From: Alisma plantago-aquatica
Taxonomy: Eukaryota; Streptophyta; Magnoliopsida; Alismatales; Alismataceae
Length of the DNA stretch: 64,000 nt
Reading direction: 5' to 3'
Assembly (NCBI GenBank): GCA_963693085.1
Contig: OY856412.1
Location: forward strand, 1,059,604,244 to 1,059,668,243
Below, one piece after another: positions 33,455-45,350 of this stretch. Below the pieces are notes generated by a model, which did no database searches, was not told the origin of the DNA, and saw only the letters and a program-made list of their open reading frames with translations. Each line of letters opens with the position of its first letter. Position 1 is the first letter of the stretch. Made by a program: the position numbers and the translations under genes.

Positions 33455-34330
33455 CAATTCAGGGTATGCTTTCTCCATGTCCGCCTTCAGCTCCCATGTG
33501 GCCTCATCCTCTCCATGGTGCCTCCAAAGAACCTTTACCATCTCTATTTTCTTACATCAGAGCTCTTTCACCTTGGTATCTAGAATCCGCAAAGGTGACT
33601 TAGGATAAGTCGGCTTACCTTGAAGCTCAATAGGTTCAATGCTCAGCACATGGCTCGGATCTCGCACATATCGCTTTAGGTTAGACACGTGAAACACATC
33701 ATGCATCATGCTATACTGAGGAGGTAACACCAAACGATATGTAGCTTCACCAATCCGTTCTAACACCTCAAACGGACCCACGTATCGGGGACTCAACTTT
33801 CCTCTATTCTTAGCTATAGCTCGGAGCGGTTGGATTTTAAAAAACACATGATCTCCCATAGTGAAATGCACGTCAGTCTGCTTTGCATCAACATACGATT
33901 TCTGTCGATCTTGGGCTCTCTTCATCCTTTGCTTGATCAAAGCTACTTTATCAGCATACACTTGGAGCTCATCTGACCTCAACAGGGTCCTCTCACCCAC
34001 ATCATCCCAGTGAAGTGGGGACTGACACGATCTCTTGTACAAAGCTTCATATGGAGGCATCCCAATACTGGCTTGGTAGCTGTTGTTGTAGGCAAACTCT
34101 GCTAACGGTAAGTATTGCTCCCATGAGCCACCCCAATCGAGCACACAAGCTCTCAACATATCTTCTAATGTCTGGATTGTCCTTTCTGACTGACCATCTG
34201 TTTGGGGATGATAAGCGGTACTAAACTTTAATCTGGTACCAAGTTCCTCTTGAACTTGCTTCCACAACTTGGAAGTGAACTTTGGGTCTCTATCTGAAAT
34301 GATCGATCCTGGTACACCATGCAACCACAC
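33455..34330 (-). pseudogene. Tekay-1 integrase core, C-terminal domain and chromodomain
   Basis: The open frame 34330-33557 (257 codons) begins at M-W-L-H-G-V-P-G. It has the second catalytic Asp in S-D-R-D-P-K-F, then Q-T-D-G-Q-S-E-R-T with the catalytic Glu, and the [16 protein letters not shown] barrel-like C-terminal domain. After a TAG at 33554-33556 the frame continues with KIEMVKVLWRH, then EATWELKADM, the chromodomain that in chromoviruses directs integration to heterochromatin. The first catalytic Asp is upstream in a damaged stretch. One stop separates the chromodomain from the rest. Confidence 0.85.
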
Positions 34331-34864
34331 TATTTATTTGATATACAACTCAGCTAAGTCTGACACTTTAGAAGTGGTCATTAAGGCAAGGAAGTGTGCT
34401 GACTTGGTAAGACGATCTACCACAACCCATATCGCATCACGACCTTTCTTAGTCCGGGGTAGACCCACCAAAAAATCCATGGTGATCTATTCCCATTTCC
34501 ACTCTGGAATCTCTATTGACTGTAAAAGTCCACTGGGTCATTGGTGTTCAACCTTCACCATCTGACACGTAAGACAACTCGCCACCCATGCCACAATGTT
34601 TTTCTTCATTCCTGGCCACCAGAAAAACCACTGTAGGTCCTTGAACATCTTAGTAGTTCCTGGGTGAACGGTGTATTTGGATCCATGAGCCTCTTGTAGG
34701 ATGCGTCCCTTTAATGATGAATCCACTGGAACCCATATGCGATTCTCAAACCTGATTCCTCCATCTACTCCCACAGATAGATGAGTCTGTGGCTTCATCA
34801 TCAAACCTTTCATCTTATCTAGCTCTTCACTGGTCAGTTGTGCTGCTATGATCTCACTCAACAA
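34331..34864 (-). pseudogene. Tekay-1 integrase N-terminal zinc finger
   Basis: The 108-codon frame 34864-34538 includes H-G-S-K-Y-T-V-H-P-G-T-T-K-M and C-L-T-C-Q-M-V-K, the HHCC zinc finger of integrase. 34537-34331 should hold the first catalytic Asp but is interrupted: an F-L-V-G-L-P-type phrase is readable in another frame near 34460. Confidence 0.8.
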
Positions 34865-35518
34865 CTCAGATTCAATCCGGACATTAGCAAACCAAACTCG
34901 ATCCTATAATGGTTGTGGAGTCCATTCTACAAGATCTTCCAAACTCTTCCACTGACTAGATAGAACAGCTGCACACTTAAGATGTTTCTGACTCAAAGCA
35001 TCAGCCATGACATTCGCCTTACCTGGATGGTAGGTGATGGTGAAGTCATAATCCTTCATGTACTCCATCCATCGTCGTTGTCATAGGTTCACGTCTTTCT
35101 ATGTCAGCAGGTATTTCAAGCTCTTATTGTTGGTGAAGATCTTGAAGGTAGCACCGTACATGTAATGTCGCCATATCTTCAAAGCATGGATGATAGCAAC
35201 TAGCTCAAGGTCATGTGTTGGATAATTCACCTCATTTGGTTTAAGCTGTCTGGAAGCATATGCAACCACATGTCGATTCTGTTCCAACACACAACCAAGT
35301 CCCATCTTGCAAGCATCGATGAATATCATGAAACCCTCATTGCCAAAAGGTAGAGTCAGCACAGTGGCGGTGGTCAGTTTCTCATTTAATTCTTGGAAAT
35401 GAGCTTCACATACGTCAGACCACATGAACTTCACATCCTTTCGGGTCAACATGGTTAGCAATAAAGCAGTCTTTGAGAAATCCTTGATGAAGCGATGGTA
35501 GTATCCGACCAACCCCAA
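34865..35518 (-). pseudogene. Tekay-1 RNase H domain
   Basis: The 139-codon frame 35518-35099 starts [15 protein letters not shown] (end of RT connection). It has [10 protein letters not shown], the first catalytic Asp, then [20 protein letters not shown] with the catalytic Glu-type motif and F-T-N-N-K-S-L, where the usual D-H-K is N-N-K. The last catalytic Asp is thus replaced. 35098-34865 continues brokenly through the ...L-S-R end. Confidence 0.8.
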
Positions 35519-36091
35519 GAAGCTGCAAATCTTAGAGGGGTTCTTTGGTGCTAGTCAGTCTCGAACTGCCGATACTTTGGCTGGATCTATGGAGATTGTT
35601 CCTCCTGAGATGATGTGTCCAAGAAACATGACTCAGTATATCCAAAAATCACATTTCGAGAACTTTTTGAAAAACTTATGCTTTCTCAGGATATCAAGGA
35701 CTCTACCCATGTGTTCACAGTGTTGGGATAGGTCATCCGAATACACTAAGATGTCATCTATGAACACTATCACAAAAGAGTCAAGGAAAGGTTGGAACAC
35801 ACTATTCATGAGGTTCATAAAGACACTTGGTGCATTGGATAATCCAAACAGCATGACCACAAACTCATAATGGCCATAGCGGGTTCTAAAAGCCGTTTTA
35901 GGTATATACTCACTCCTTACTCTCACCTGGTGGTATCTTGACCTCAAATTGATCTTGGAAAAGACTCGATCTAATTTGAGTTGGTCGAATAGGTCATCTA
36001 TTCTAGGTAAAGGATACTTATTCTTAATGGTTGCCTGGTTGATCATCCGATAGTCAATACACATCCGAAGTGACCCATCCTTCTTTTTCAC
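35519..36091 (-). pseudogene. Tekay-1 reverse transcriptase
   Basis: The 152-codon frame 36091-35633 has [15 protein letters not shown], then [11 protein letters not shown], and the catalytic F-I-D-D in [10 protein letters not shown]. The palm is intact as a frame. A stop just after F-W-I-Y cuts off the thumb. This is the Ty3/gypsy RT pattern of chromoviruses. Confidence 0.87.
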
Positions 36092-36160
36092 AAGGAGGAC
36101 TGGTGCTCCCTAAGGAGATGTACTGGGCCAGATGAAGCCTTTATCCAACAAATCTTGCAA

Positions 36161-36805
36161 CTAGGTTTTTAACTCAAGCAACTCTGCAGGGGCCATTCTA
36201 TAGGGTGCCTTAGATATAGGGTTAGTCCTAGGAGCTAACTCAATAGAGAAGTCTACCTCTCTCTCAGGGGGAATACCTAGTAGATCATCTGGAAATACAT
36301 CTGCATACTCCCGAACCACCTCTATATCCTCTAAGGATTTCCCCTTAAACTCAGGTACTGTAACTATGTCTAGGTAGGCTCGAAAACCCTCGGATAACAT
36401 CCGTTCAGATTTCAAAGCAGACACATAAAGGCTGGTTGTCGTATCTTTCCTTCCTCGAATGGTGAAGTGTGGATGGCCGGTTTTTCTAATGAGAATCTTC
36501 TTCTCTCTATAGTTAATCTGGGCCCTATAGGTGGAAAGCCAATCCATACCGATGATCACATCAAAATCATTCATATTGAGGAGGATGAAGTCAATGGGAA
36601 GCTCATGGTTCAGATACTTAACTGGCAACACAGGGGTTTTCAAAAGAGAGGTATAAATACGACCACTCGGGGTTGTGACATCCAAAGCATAACCCAAATC
36701 CTTGATATCCAAGCCAAGCATAGTTGCCAGATTTCTCGAAATAAAAGTATTAGTAGAACCAGAATCAAAAAGTGCTTTTACATTTTGTCCCATGACTTCC
36801 AACAA
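36161..36805 (-). CDS. Tekay-1 aspartic protease and RT leader (partial)
   Basis: An open frame of 214 codons on the minus strand. It contains A-L-F-D-S-G-S-T-N-T-F-I near residue 12, the protease active-site D-S-G, and D-F-D-V-I-I-G-M-D-W-L, the second conserved block of retroviral-like proteases. It goes on to the linker with V-F-P-D-D-L-L-G-I-P-P-E-R-E-V-D, which precedes RT in Ty3/gypsy elements. It ends at a stop just before the RT. The active-site residues are present, but the polyprotein is not continuous, so the piece is a remnant that happens to be open. Confidence 0.8.
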   Translation of the reverse strand: MLEVMGQNVKALFDSGSTNTFISRNLATMLGLDIKDLGYALDVTTPSGRIYTSLLKTPVLPVKYLNHELPIDFILLNMNDFDVIIGMDWLSTYRAQINYREKKILIRKTGHPHFTIRGRKDTTTSLYVSALKSERMLSEGFRAYLDIVTVPEFKGKSLEDIEVVREYADVFPDDLLGIPPEREVDFSIELAPRTNPISKAPYRMAPAELLELKT

Positions 36806-38226
36806 GCCTACATAGTTTGTACCATATAAGAAAGCTATTACATGATCTACTGAACTAAAAGGAAAAACATCTAAGGGTTATTACTCTCGATCAGCCTATT
36901 AGCATTTTCCTGAGCTTCTTCATTGCTGATGGCGAACACTCTAGCTTGTCTCCTTTCTCCAGTTGGAGGTGCTCCGGCTGGGGGTGTTGCAACTACTGGT
37001 TGTGCTGCCACATGCTGAGATCCCAAAGGTCCTCTTGGGTCAGGCTATGGGCAGTTGGCGATGAAGTGTCCTTCTTGATGACATCTGAAACACACCTTCT
37101 TCTCAAAGCGACACTTCCCAGGATGTGTCCGTCCACAGGTGCGACACTACTGGAGGCGACCATGGAGCTTACCTTTGTGCCCTTACTTGTCCTTGTTGTG
37201 GTTGTGTCCTTGTCCCTTCTTGTGTTCATTCCTATGCCCTTGAGCTCCTTCAGTGAAACCCAAGTACCCTTTGGATTGGTTCTGCGCAGGCATCGCTGTC
37301 CTTTTGATGTCTAAGGTGGTGTTGTAGGCTTCAGAGAAGGTCTTCGGCTTACTAGCCATCACATGTGGCTTCATGGCAGGGTGTAGACACTTGATGAAGT
37401 GGTCCACCCTCCTTTCTTTATCCATCATGTGCCCAAAACGTTCCAAGATTTAGAACCTACGACCAAAGTCCGCAACTGACGAGCTTCCTTGTGTCATGTT
37501 GGTGAACTCTCACTCCTTCTCCTTCTTAGCTGAGATGGGGATGAATCTGGCAGTGAAGATGGTCTTAAAATCGGTCCACGCCATCGGTTCCCCGCTTAGG
37601 TCTCTTCCCATGATATGATTTTCCCACCATATCTTTGCTGCACCTTCTAAAAGATGAGTAGTAAACAGAACCTTCTTATTTGGCTGCACCTCGAGCATAT
37701 AGAAACCATTCTCGACTGCAAACAACCAAGCTTCGGCCTTGTCAACCACTTCAGACTTGTCTTCTCCCCAGAACTTCTCGACGTTCAGCATAACGAAGTC
37801 CAAGATGGTGGCTCCCAGTCAAGGTCAAATAGGAAGTGGCTCACCATACTCATTCCTAGTCATATCCCTAAGAGCTAGGGCACGAAAAGCCTCTGTCAGT
37901 TGTTTCTGTTATTCCATCCAAACTGCATTTGTTGTGTGAACCACCATGGCTGGTTCTTGACCACTAGGTTGGTCTTCTTCCATCCGGGCTTCCTCTCCGT
38001 ACCCATGGTATTCCTCATATCCCAGTCCTTCCTTCTGCTCTAGGTTACTTTCGGGCATTGGTTTAGGGTTGGGGGCCTCAAGCACAGCCTCCTTAGGTCT
38101 CTTTCTCTTCTTGGAGGTCTCACTACCGTGATTTCTCTTCCTCTTCTCGGAAGACCCATTCTCTTTACGGGGTGGTCCACCTCCACTAGTGGGGAAAGGG
38201 ATTGCCACAACCTTTGTATGATCCAT
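36806..38226 (-). pseudogene. Tekay-1 gag remnant
   Basis: Starts M-D-H-T-K-V-V at 38226 with a basic, low-complexity N-terminus (38226-37909). It continues through 37803-37510 (retrotrans_gag: L-L-E-G-A-A-K-I-W-W-E-N, then W-T-D-F-K-T-I-F-T-A-R-F) and 37446-37183 (E-R-F-G-H-M-M-D-K-E-R-R). Near 37110-37050 is C-F-R-C-H-Q-E-G-H-F-I-A-N-C, the zinc knuckle. Gag coats the RNA in the virus-like particle. Five or more stops break it. Confidence 0.8.
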
Positions 38227-38675
38227 CTACATAAGAACACAAACAGATCTTTAGTCTATAATTAACCTCTTATACTTATGTCGATGACATCTTAATTACA
38301 TATCTTTTAATTAATTTGGTGGAGGATCCCTTATGCCTTATCATCCTTAATCCATACCTCAAGAGGGTGAGGAAGAGAGAGAAAACCCTAATCCTGAGAA
38401 ATCCTTAACAGAAATTTAAGTTGAGAAGGGATGAACAAGAGGAGAGAGTCTTATAGGTATCTTATTTCGAGTCATATCCTAAGACATCAGCCAGACAGTT
38501 ACACAATTCGGGAGTCCTCGTATTCTGACTAGCGGTGCAGAGGAAAATATTGCCAGCCCCCGGAAGTGATCCTTTTCTAGACACCTCAGTCTTTCGGGCA
38601 CTCCTCTAATAACTCCCTTGGTTGTATGGAATTTGTAAAATTTAATAATTATTAATGATTAGATGAGGAACCTAT
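38227..38675 (-). other. Tekay-1 leader region
   Basis: AT-rich sequence between the gag start and the primer-binding site in element sense. No frame or structure was identified. Confidence 0.5.
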
Positions 38676-38687
38676 GCTCTAATACCA
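38676..38687 (-). other. Tekay-1 primer-binding site, initiator tRNA-Met
   Basis: On the minus strand TGGTATTAGAGC, one change from the initiator-tRNA-Met complement TGGTATCAGAGC. It lies two bases inside the 5' LTR and fixes the element's orientation. Confidence 0.85.
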
Positions 38688-38689
38688 AT

Positions 38690-40622
38690 TGTAATGACCC
38701 TGTCTCCTGGTACCCCCATTTAAGGAAGACCAAGAGATCAAAGTTGTTATCCCGATAAACCGGATCAAAGGTTCGACAAATAATCAATAATAATTATGAA
38801 ATTCTACTAACTAAACTGGAATTGGGTATAAAATTAAAACTTTCCTTACCTTTGAAAAAACTTTGGAAATCTATCTATCCAGAGCTTGAATTAATCTATC
38901 TAATCCTCCTTGCACTTTATTTCTTAATTTCACAACATTTCACTTTACAGTTTGTTCATTTCAGGGTTGTACCTAAAACGACGACAAACAAAACATCGAT
39001 CAGTATACGAGAATATACTGGTATGTAGGGACATCCAAAATTTCATAGATATGGCTAACAATTTAATAATCACAATCAAATTATTTAACAAGACAATTTA
39101 CATTTTAAATGTGTCATTCTCCACCGCTTTTGCCCTAACCCTGGCATGCCCCTCTAGGGTTTCTCTTTTACCATTGACTTAAGGCCACCTTCTCAATCCC
39201 GAGCTTGGTGTTTGGGAGTCACCTCTCATGGTGCTCCATAGTCATGTTTCATAGACCACCTTCTCATTCCCGAGCTTGGTGTCTGGGGTCACCTCTCATA
39301 GTGCCCATGGGTCTACCCTCCTGGGCCTGACCTTTATGGCATCTTCCATCAGGGTGGCATGTAGGTGCGAGAATTCACATGTATATATATATATATATAA
39401 CTGTGATAGCCATAGTGACTTTATAATTGCAGTATGAACATCCAAACTGTTTAGATTGCATTCAATGCGAGGAAACATCCAGAAAACCCTCGGGAAACTA
39501 ATGCGATTAACCATAATTAACCACATACCTGTTAAGCAGACTTGAATGCAGAAATAACTCGACCAATCAAGAAATCAAGCAAGTACACATAGGTTGATCC
39601 TGAAAGGACATCCAACTTTTTTCTATCATTCATCATGTCATCATGATCTATTAATCCTAGTTGTTTCCTAGAGTTATTTGTCCTTTTTAGGGTTTTAACC
39701 ATAATTAGGGTTTCAGTTTCTTTTTACCATTATTACTTTATATTTATCAAAATAACCATCAAACCCTAATTATCATGTCTTATTTTCCATTAAGATCCTT
39801 AAGATTAGGTTTGGTCCACAAAAGCCCTAATTTTCAGATTACTATATCTTTCCCCCTTTTTCCTCTCTTTAGGGTTTCTAAGGGTATTAATTACAACATT
39901 AGGTTTAAAACCCTAATTCTTGTAATTTCATCATCAAAACAGGTTAAAATATAAATTAATCATTAAACAAGTTAACCATGCTTGAATTAACCTAATTCCA
40001 ATATTAAATCTATCCTTGATTAACAATTAGGGTTTCTAACCACAAATTAACACCTTTTTATCAAAATTAAACCCTTTTTTTCAAAAAGAGATAGATTTAG
40101 GCCTTCAAACTATTTTTAGTGTATTCCTCATATTTTTCTGATCACTTTTCATGTATTAACTTTCTGCATCCGAGTTTTCTATCAAAAGATACGATTTTAT
40201 CAAGATAATTCCTTTTTATCTATTTACTTGCTATTTTAAGAAAAAATACGGATCGTTTGATCCGTGGCCTGCTGGTCCATTTAGGATCCAACAGTCACGG
40301 ATGCACGCACCCTTAACTTGCGACCAAAAGAGTATTAAGGACAGAACTACCCTCACCTTGCCTGAAGACGAGGAGGAGTAACTCGATAAAAGACTGCGAG
40401 GTCTTCTTCTTCCTCACACCTAGGTGCAGCAAGCCCACGATGGTCAACCTTGGGGTTGACTGGGAGCCTTCGGCAACCAACGAGCGTGCCAAGCTTCCAA
40501 GAGCTCCTCCTACTTCAGTCAAACCTGACCACAGGCTCAATTGCAGCCGCAAGCACGTCGAGAGTCTCCCCTTCTCGTCGGACTCCGGTGAAGTTCATGG
40601 TGGTGGCGAGGGTGAGGGTTAA
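38690..40622 (-). repeat. Tekay-1 5' LTR, first segment (interrupted by Tekay-2)
   Basis: TGTAATGACCC onward, aligned to 30552-32490 of the other LTR. It ends at GGTGAGGGTTAA, where Tekay-2 starts. The other segment is 62285-63201. The intact LTR at 32479-32510 shows the pre-insertion sequence. Confidence 0.9.
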
Positions 40623-41832
40623 TGTAACATCCCTGACCTGGGTTATGAATTAACCCTAGGTGTTTTGCTTAATTATGTAATTAGATGTTTGTGATTATCT
40701 CCTAGTATGTAATTAAAGCTCCTGAGGAACATATATTTCTTTTTCTGTCCTTTTTGAACAATGTTGTAATATTGTTTTGTAATACATGGACCTATGTGCA
40801 AATTACCCAATTAGAGGGGTTAACTTGCAAATTACACCTGTTAAGATGTTCCTTTAGTGATAAGACATCAGAAGTATGAATATGATGAAGTATGATGGAT
40901 TCTCCAAGCTTGGGCACCAAGATGCAGCTTGTGAATCAATCCTTGTGCTTTAAACCCTAGTTTTGGAGTAAAGTGCAATTTATCCAAAATGTGGGGTGCA
41001 ACTTGTAAAATACACCTTCTATAATATCTTTTATGACTCTTGACATCATTTAGAGTTAAAATGATGAAGAGGGCACTTCTTTTGAGTAATCATATAAGAA
41101 GGAACACCTTTGTAATTAAATAATCAAGTTGTAAGTAAAGAGACCCTTTTATATGTGCACCTTAGTAATAAGTTGACCTTCTTTGCCTTTAGCCCTTGGT
41201 TTTAGAAAGAGTTTTACCTTAGAAATAAGGAGAATGGACGTTCCTAAAGAATAGAGGGACCTAGATGTGAAAACAAGAAACTAGATGTCTTTATGTTGAA
41301 GTTTCACCCAAAGTACATATACCCTCTTCCTTTGCAACCAAAGGAAACGTTTCCCCTTCCTTCTCACTTATCCCCTTGCTAAACCGACTAAAGGCAGAGC
41401 TCTAGAGCAGAGTAGAACGGCTAAGGAGAATCTAGGTAAGCTTGGGTCATCGTCTTGCTCAGATTCATGGAGGAAGTTGGGTTACAAGGTTGGTTTTATG
41501 GATTTCTTACTTAGCTCTTTCTTTCTAGCCGACTTTTCCCAACCAATTCTTGGAGAAACACCCTTGGCCAACCTATGGAGCTCAAGACTCCATTAAAGGC
41601 TTGGAAGCTTGGAGCTCTAGGAATGACCTTAAGGCGGGTTTTATAACTCTAAACCCATTTTGTTTTGTTATGCATATCTTTTCTATGTGTTAGTTGCTAG
41701 TTCTTCCTTTTCCCTACTCTTCCTTGCACTTTTGCAAGCAAAACTGTGAAGAACAGACCTTAGTCTTAAGGTAGAAGATGATGGGCATTAATCCCAATGT
41801 TGGTCCTTATCCTACTTTACCAAACGATCTTG

Positions 41833-42925
41833 GCCATTTGGTCTAAACAGTTTGCAAGACTGTTTGATTTCATGCAGTTTGCAAGACCGTTTAGATTCAA
41901 ATGATCTCCAAGACCATTTGGGAGGTTTGACCAAGTGAATACCATTTAGAGGTATGCTGGACACATTATGAATTAATCATCTACAAAGAATCATAATCTA
42001 ATTGCAAGTAAATCACAAGTTGAAGGCACTTCAATTCCCTAAACCCTAATCGGGTTCAATTGCTGATTTCATGGACCAATTGTGTTGAAGTTTGGGTTGA
42101 GTGGACCAAACGGTTTCAAAACTGTTTGGGAGTCACCCAAACGGTCTCAAGACCGTTTGGTGACCACCCAAGACCGTTTGGAGGTCTAGGGTTAAGGAAA
42201 TTTGATCAATTGAAGGTCCAATCACAATAGGTTGTTGAAATAATTGAAAGTGCTGATTTGTAACTTAATTAGGGTTCAACCCTTAACAAATGGACTTAGA
42301 TTTTGATGGGATTTTGGGAAAATGGTCTCAAGACCATTTGGAGGATGTCCAAATGATCTCAAGACCGTTTGGGCCAAGTCATGGATCAATTGGATGATAG
42401 TTGATGGGTTCAACTTCAATTAGACTCATGTTGATGGATGTTGATGGTTGATCGATTACAAACCCTAATTCAATTGGTTCCAACCCTAATTGGGTATCAA
42501 TTGAGGGTCAATTGAGTGTCCAATTAGTTAAGGATAATCCTAATTGGCCCAATGTATAAGTGGTTAATATGAATGAGGTCAATTGAGGGGTTCAACCTTA
42601 AAAATCCTAATCGATTGCAAGTGTTGATGCACTTTTTGGGTCCATGCGGTTTTGAGATGTTTGGACCAAACGGTCTCAAGACCATTTGGGATCAAATGGT
42701 CTCAAGACCATTTAGAACCAAACGATCTCAAGATTGTTTAGATCCATGCGGTTTCAATGGTGATTTGTTCAAACAGTTTCAAAGTCAACCATGTCCAAAC
42801 TGTTTCAAGACCATTTAAGGGCAAACGGTCTTGAGTGTCATGTGGTCTTGAAGGTTAATGGTTCCAAATGGTCAACCCTTACAAATGGTTTCAAAACCAT
42901 TTGGAGGTTGAAGTGTGAAATCGTT
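41833..42925. repeat. Dispersed CCAAACGGTCT-AGACCGTTTGG hairpin units, Tekay-2 5' LTR
   Basis: At least fifteen whole or half units. The best, 42137-42160, has perfect 11-base arms (CCAAACGGTCT and AGACCGTTTGG) around CA. Others have one to four changes, and half units also occur. Units are separated by 20-150 bases of unique sequence, so this is neither a simple tandem array nor a low-complexity tract. Confidence 0.9.
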
Positions 42926-43628
42926 TGGAGACTTTTTAGGGTTAAGATTGCTTAATGTTTTGAAGGCTTAGATGGTTCGATGGTTGTTTAACTCAAACCC
43001 TAATGATACCTAAAGACATTAAGGGGTTAAGTAATTAGTAGATTGAACCATGTTATGATTAATGGTGAACATTATCAATGTACCCTTAAAGGGTTAAAGT
43101 AGGAAACACCCTTGAACAAGCAAACCCTAATGACTTTGATGGTGTTGATTTGACTTATGATTAATCAATGTTAACTTGACCTAACCTAATCTAGGGTGAT
43201 GTAAACATCATCTAGTAGTAAGAGGAGAGAGAAGGCTCCTAATATAATGAGAATCAAGTAACATACCTTCAATATGTAAGAATGTACATGATTAGGGTAT
43301 GATCCATCAAGGTGAGATCATGGAAACCCTAATTATGATGATTAATGAATCTTAACCTAATTTGAGGGCATCAATGATGATAATTTCACACATGATGATG
43401 CTATGAGCTCTATTCACTATGAAGTGAATAGTAAACCCTAATTCCAGGGTAATAACAGGTAATGTGAATAGTAAACCCTAATTTAAGGTGATTTGGTGAA
43501 TGAAGTAATTTTGGGTTATGCCTTTGAGTATGAAACCCTAATTATAAGTTGTAACTTGAAGAATATTTATGCCTTGTAAGCTAAGAGGTTCAATAATCCT
43601 ATGTTGAAGTGAATAAACCCAAACCCTA
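42044..43628. promoter_or_regulatory. Telobox-like AAACCCTAA cluster, Tekay-2 5' LTR
   Basis: Nine exact AAACCCTAA sites on the plus strand (near 42046, 42461, 42991, 43122, 43324, 43433, 43472, 43530 and 43621). Eight are also found in the 3' LTR. In plants the telobox AAACCCTA is bound by TRB-type Myb factors. Here it is spread singly, so it is not a telomeric repeat array. Confidence 0.6.
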
Positions 43629-43654
43629 AAAATCAATGGTGATATGTTGATTCT

Positions 43655-43730
43655 TAGCACGCCCGTGCTAAGGAGCATGACCATGGTAGCCTGCCTTTGC
43701 ACGACCGTGCAAGGGAGCACGGCCGTGGTG
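43655..43730. repeat. GCACGACCGTGC hairpin cluster, Tekay-2 5' LTR
   Basis: Consecutive short inverted repeats. TAGCACG/CGTGCTA around CC lies at 43655-43670 and TTGCACG/CGTGCAA around AC at 43697-43712, with variant GCACGGCCGTG units between and after. The same cluster, with three or so changes, is at 60610-60691 in the 3' LTR. Confidence 0.85.
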
Positions 43731-44867
43731 TACTATAAAAGAAATTGAAAGGTTTTGGTATTGTGATGATATTGTTAAATATGCATATCCTCAATTATAC
43801 TAATCATGCAGGTGGTTAGCAAGAAGTAATCATAGCCAGGTAAAGGTTATGATATCATATTCATTGAAAGCATGTTATTAGCTTTATGAATAGTGACATA
43901 CTATGTTGCCTAGTTCAAGTGGCATCATATGAGATCGATAGGCTGTAAGGGCCATGAGTAACATCAAGGTCATGCTAATTAGATGACTTATGATGAAATG
44001 ATTAAGAATTGATATCCATATGATAACTGATGTGAGTTAAGCTTGATACATTTAGTATTCTATTTTCATAGCTGAATTAATGTTTGAGAACAAGCTTGAT
44101 GCTAAAAGAATACTGAAATGTACATAAATAATCAATTATAATCATATCATGTAGAGCCCTGATCATAGATCCATCATTGTCAGAAGCTAAATGATGGTGA
44201 AACATGTTTTCCTAAGGGAACTCCTGGATCACATACTTTTGAGTATGTGGGGGAATATGGACGTGAATATCCTTACATCCTAGTGTAGGAGTTGACGTAG
44301 ATGTACCTTAATCTATCAATCCTTCATTATATGTTTATGCCGGGATGATGTATCACTAATCACCCGAGGTAATCTTTAATGCCGCATCGATGAGAGATAA
44401 ACAAGAGAACTTTCGATAGCAAAGAGAGTACAGATTGCCACTGTGACTCTAATAGCGAAGTGCCATAATACCCTGGTAAGCTATAGTAGTAGAGACATGA
44501 GATGTCCTGCATGTTGATCCTCACACTGACTGAGGAAGATGAGGTCATAAGAATCCGGCTCTTTTGATGACCTATGTATGATACCGATGCGACTTAGTAG
44601 TGATCGGTTGGAGTATGATCGGTATACCTCATCTCCACAGGGCATAATAATGTTTGTAAAATATAATCAACCGCGTAGCGTATCTGCTTAGGTTGAACTA
44701 CGAGAAACAATTATTGATGTTACATTGTTTATATTAATATCCTGTTCAAGAATTTTGTATGCATATTCCTTAATGATGTTGCTTTACTTAATATCAAATC
44801 TGATGTTACAGGTCTTGATGCTTATAGTGCTTAGGTTATTTATTCTTTTGCTATAACAAAGCTTCTG

Positions 44868-44911
44868 GCGGAGAGTTATAACTCTCGCTGGGACAATTAT
44901 TTAAAATTGTC
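44868..44911. repeat. Two adjacent hairpins, Tekay-2 5' LTR
   Basis: First hairpin at 44868-44888, built on the perfect palindrome GAGAGTTATAACTCTC; second at 44892-44911 (GACAATT/AATTGTC arms around ATTTAA). Three bases separate them. Both are unchanged in the 3' LTR (61822-61842 and 61846-61865), while the sequence around them differs at several bases. Confidence 0.8.
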
Positions 44912-45336
44912 TCACCCCGTAGATTTCAACTTTTTAGGTGGACGTCGAGGACGAAGGAACCAATCTGCGGGTGAGCAATATCAACAACAGCAACACCAGG
45001 GGTAGCACTGAATCTCAGGTGGAGATACTGGCTGTCAAGTCCTGTAGTTAGTTTTCTTATGTCGTCTCTGTACTCTCAGGTCCTAGGAGTCAATAGGTCT
45101 GAGAATTTTGGCTTTAAGCCTCGAGATTTTGTATCTGGATGTATATAATCACTCAAGAGGTGATTTAATAGAGATGTAAACTATTTATCTTGTTTAATTA
45201 TAAAAGATCTTTATGCTTGAAGATCTTTTCTTATAAAGTTTTAATTTCCAGTGATTTTTCATAATTCCGCTTCCAGTTAAACAATCGCTTCCGCTTTAGT
45301 TAATCTCATTTTATGAAGTAAGATGTCTCAATCAAG

Positions 45337-45350
45337 TGGTATCAGAGCTC
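45337..45350 (+). other. Tekay-2 primer-binding site, initiator tRNA-Met
   Basis: TGGTATCAGAGCTC begins six bases after the 5' LTR. The first 12 bases are the exact complement of the initiator tRNA-Met 3' end. Confidence 0.93.

Larger units (their letters stand above)
40623..45330 (+). repeat. Tekay-2 5' LTR, about 4708 bp
   Basis: Starts TGTAACATCCCTGACC and ends GATGTCTCA. Paired with 57636-62284. The length difference between the two comes mostly from short hairpin units gained or lost at about 41840-42850. It contains a telobox cluster, a second hairpin cluster and two adjacent inverted repeats, each listed separately. Confidence 0.92.

Noticed and set aside
36467..36829. 120-codon plus-strand frame within Tekay-1
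   Set aside because: Antisense shadow of the protease frame on the minus strand.
42044..43628. Interstitial telomeric repeat
   Set aside because: AAACCCTAA occurs as single dispersed copies, not as a tandem array.
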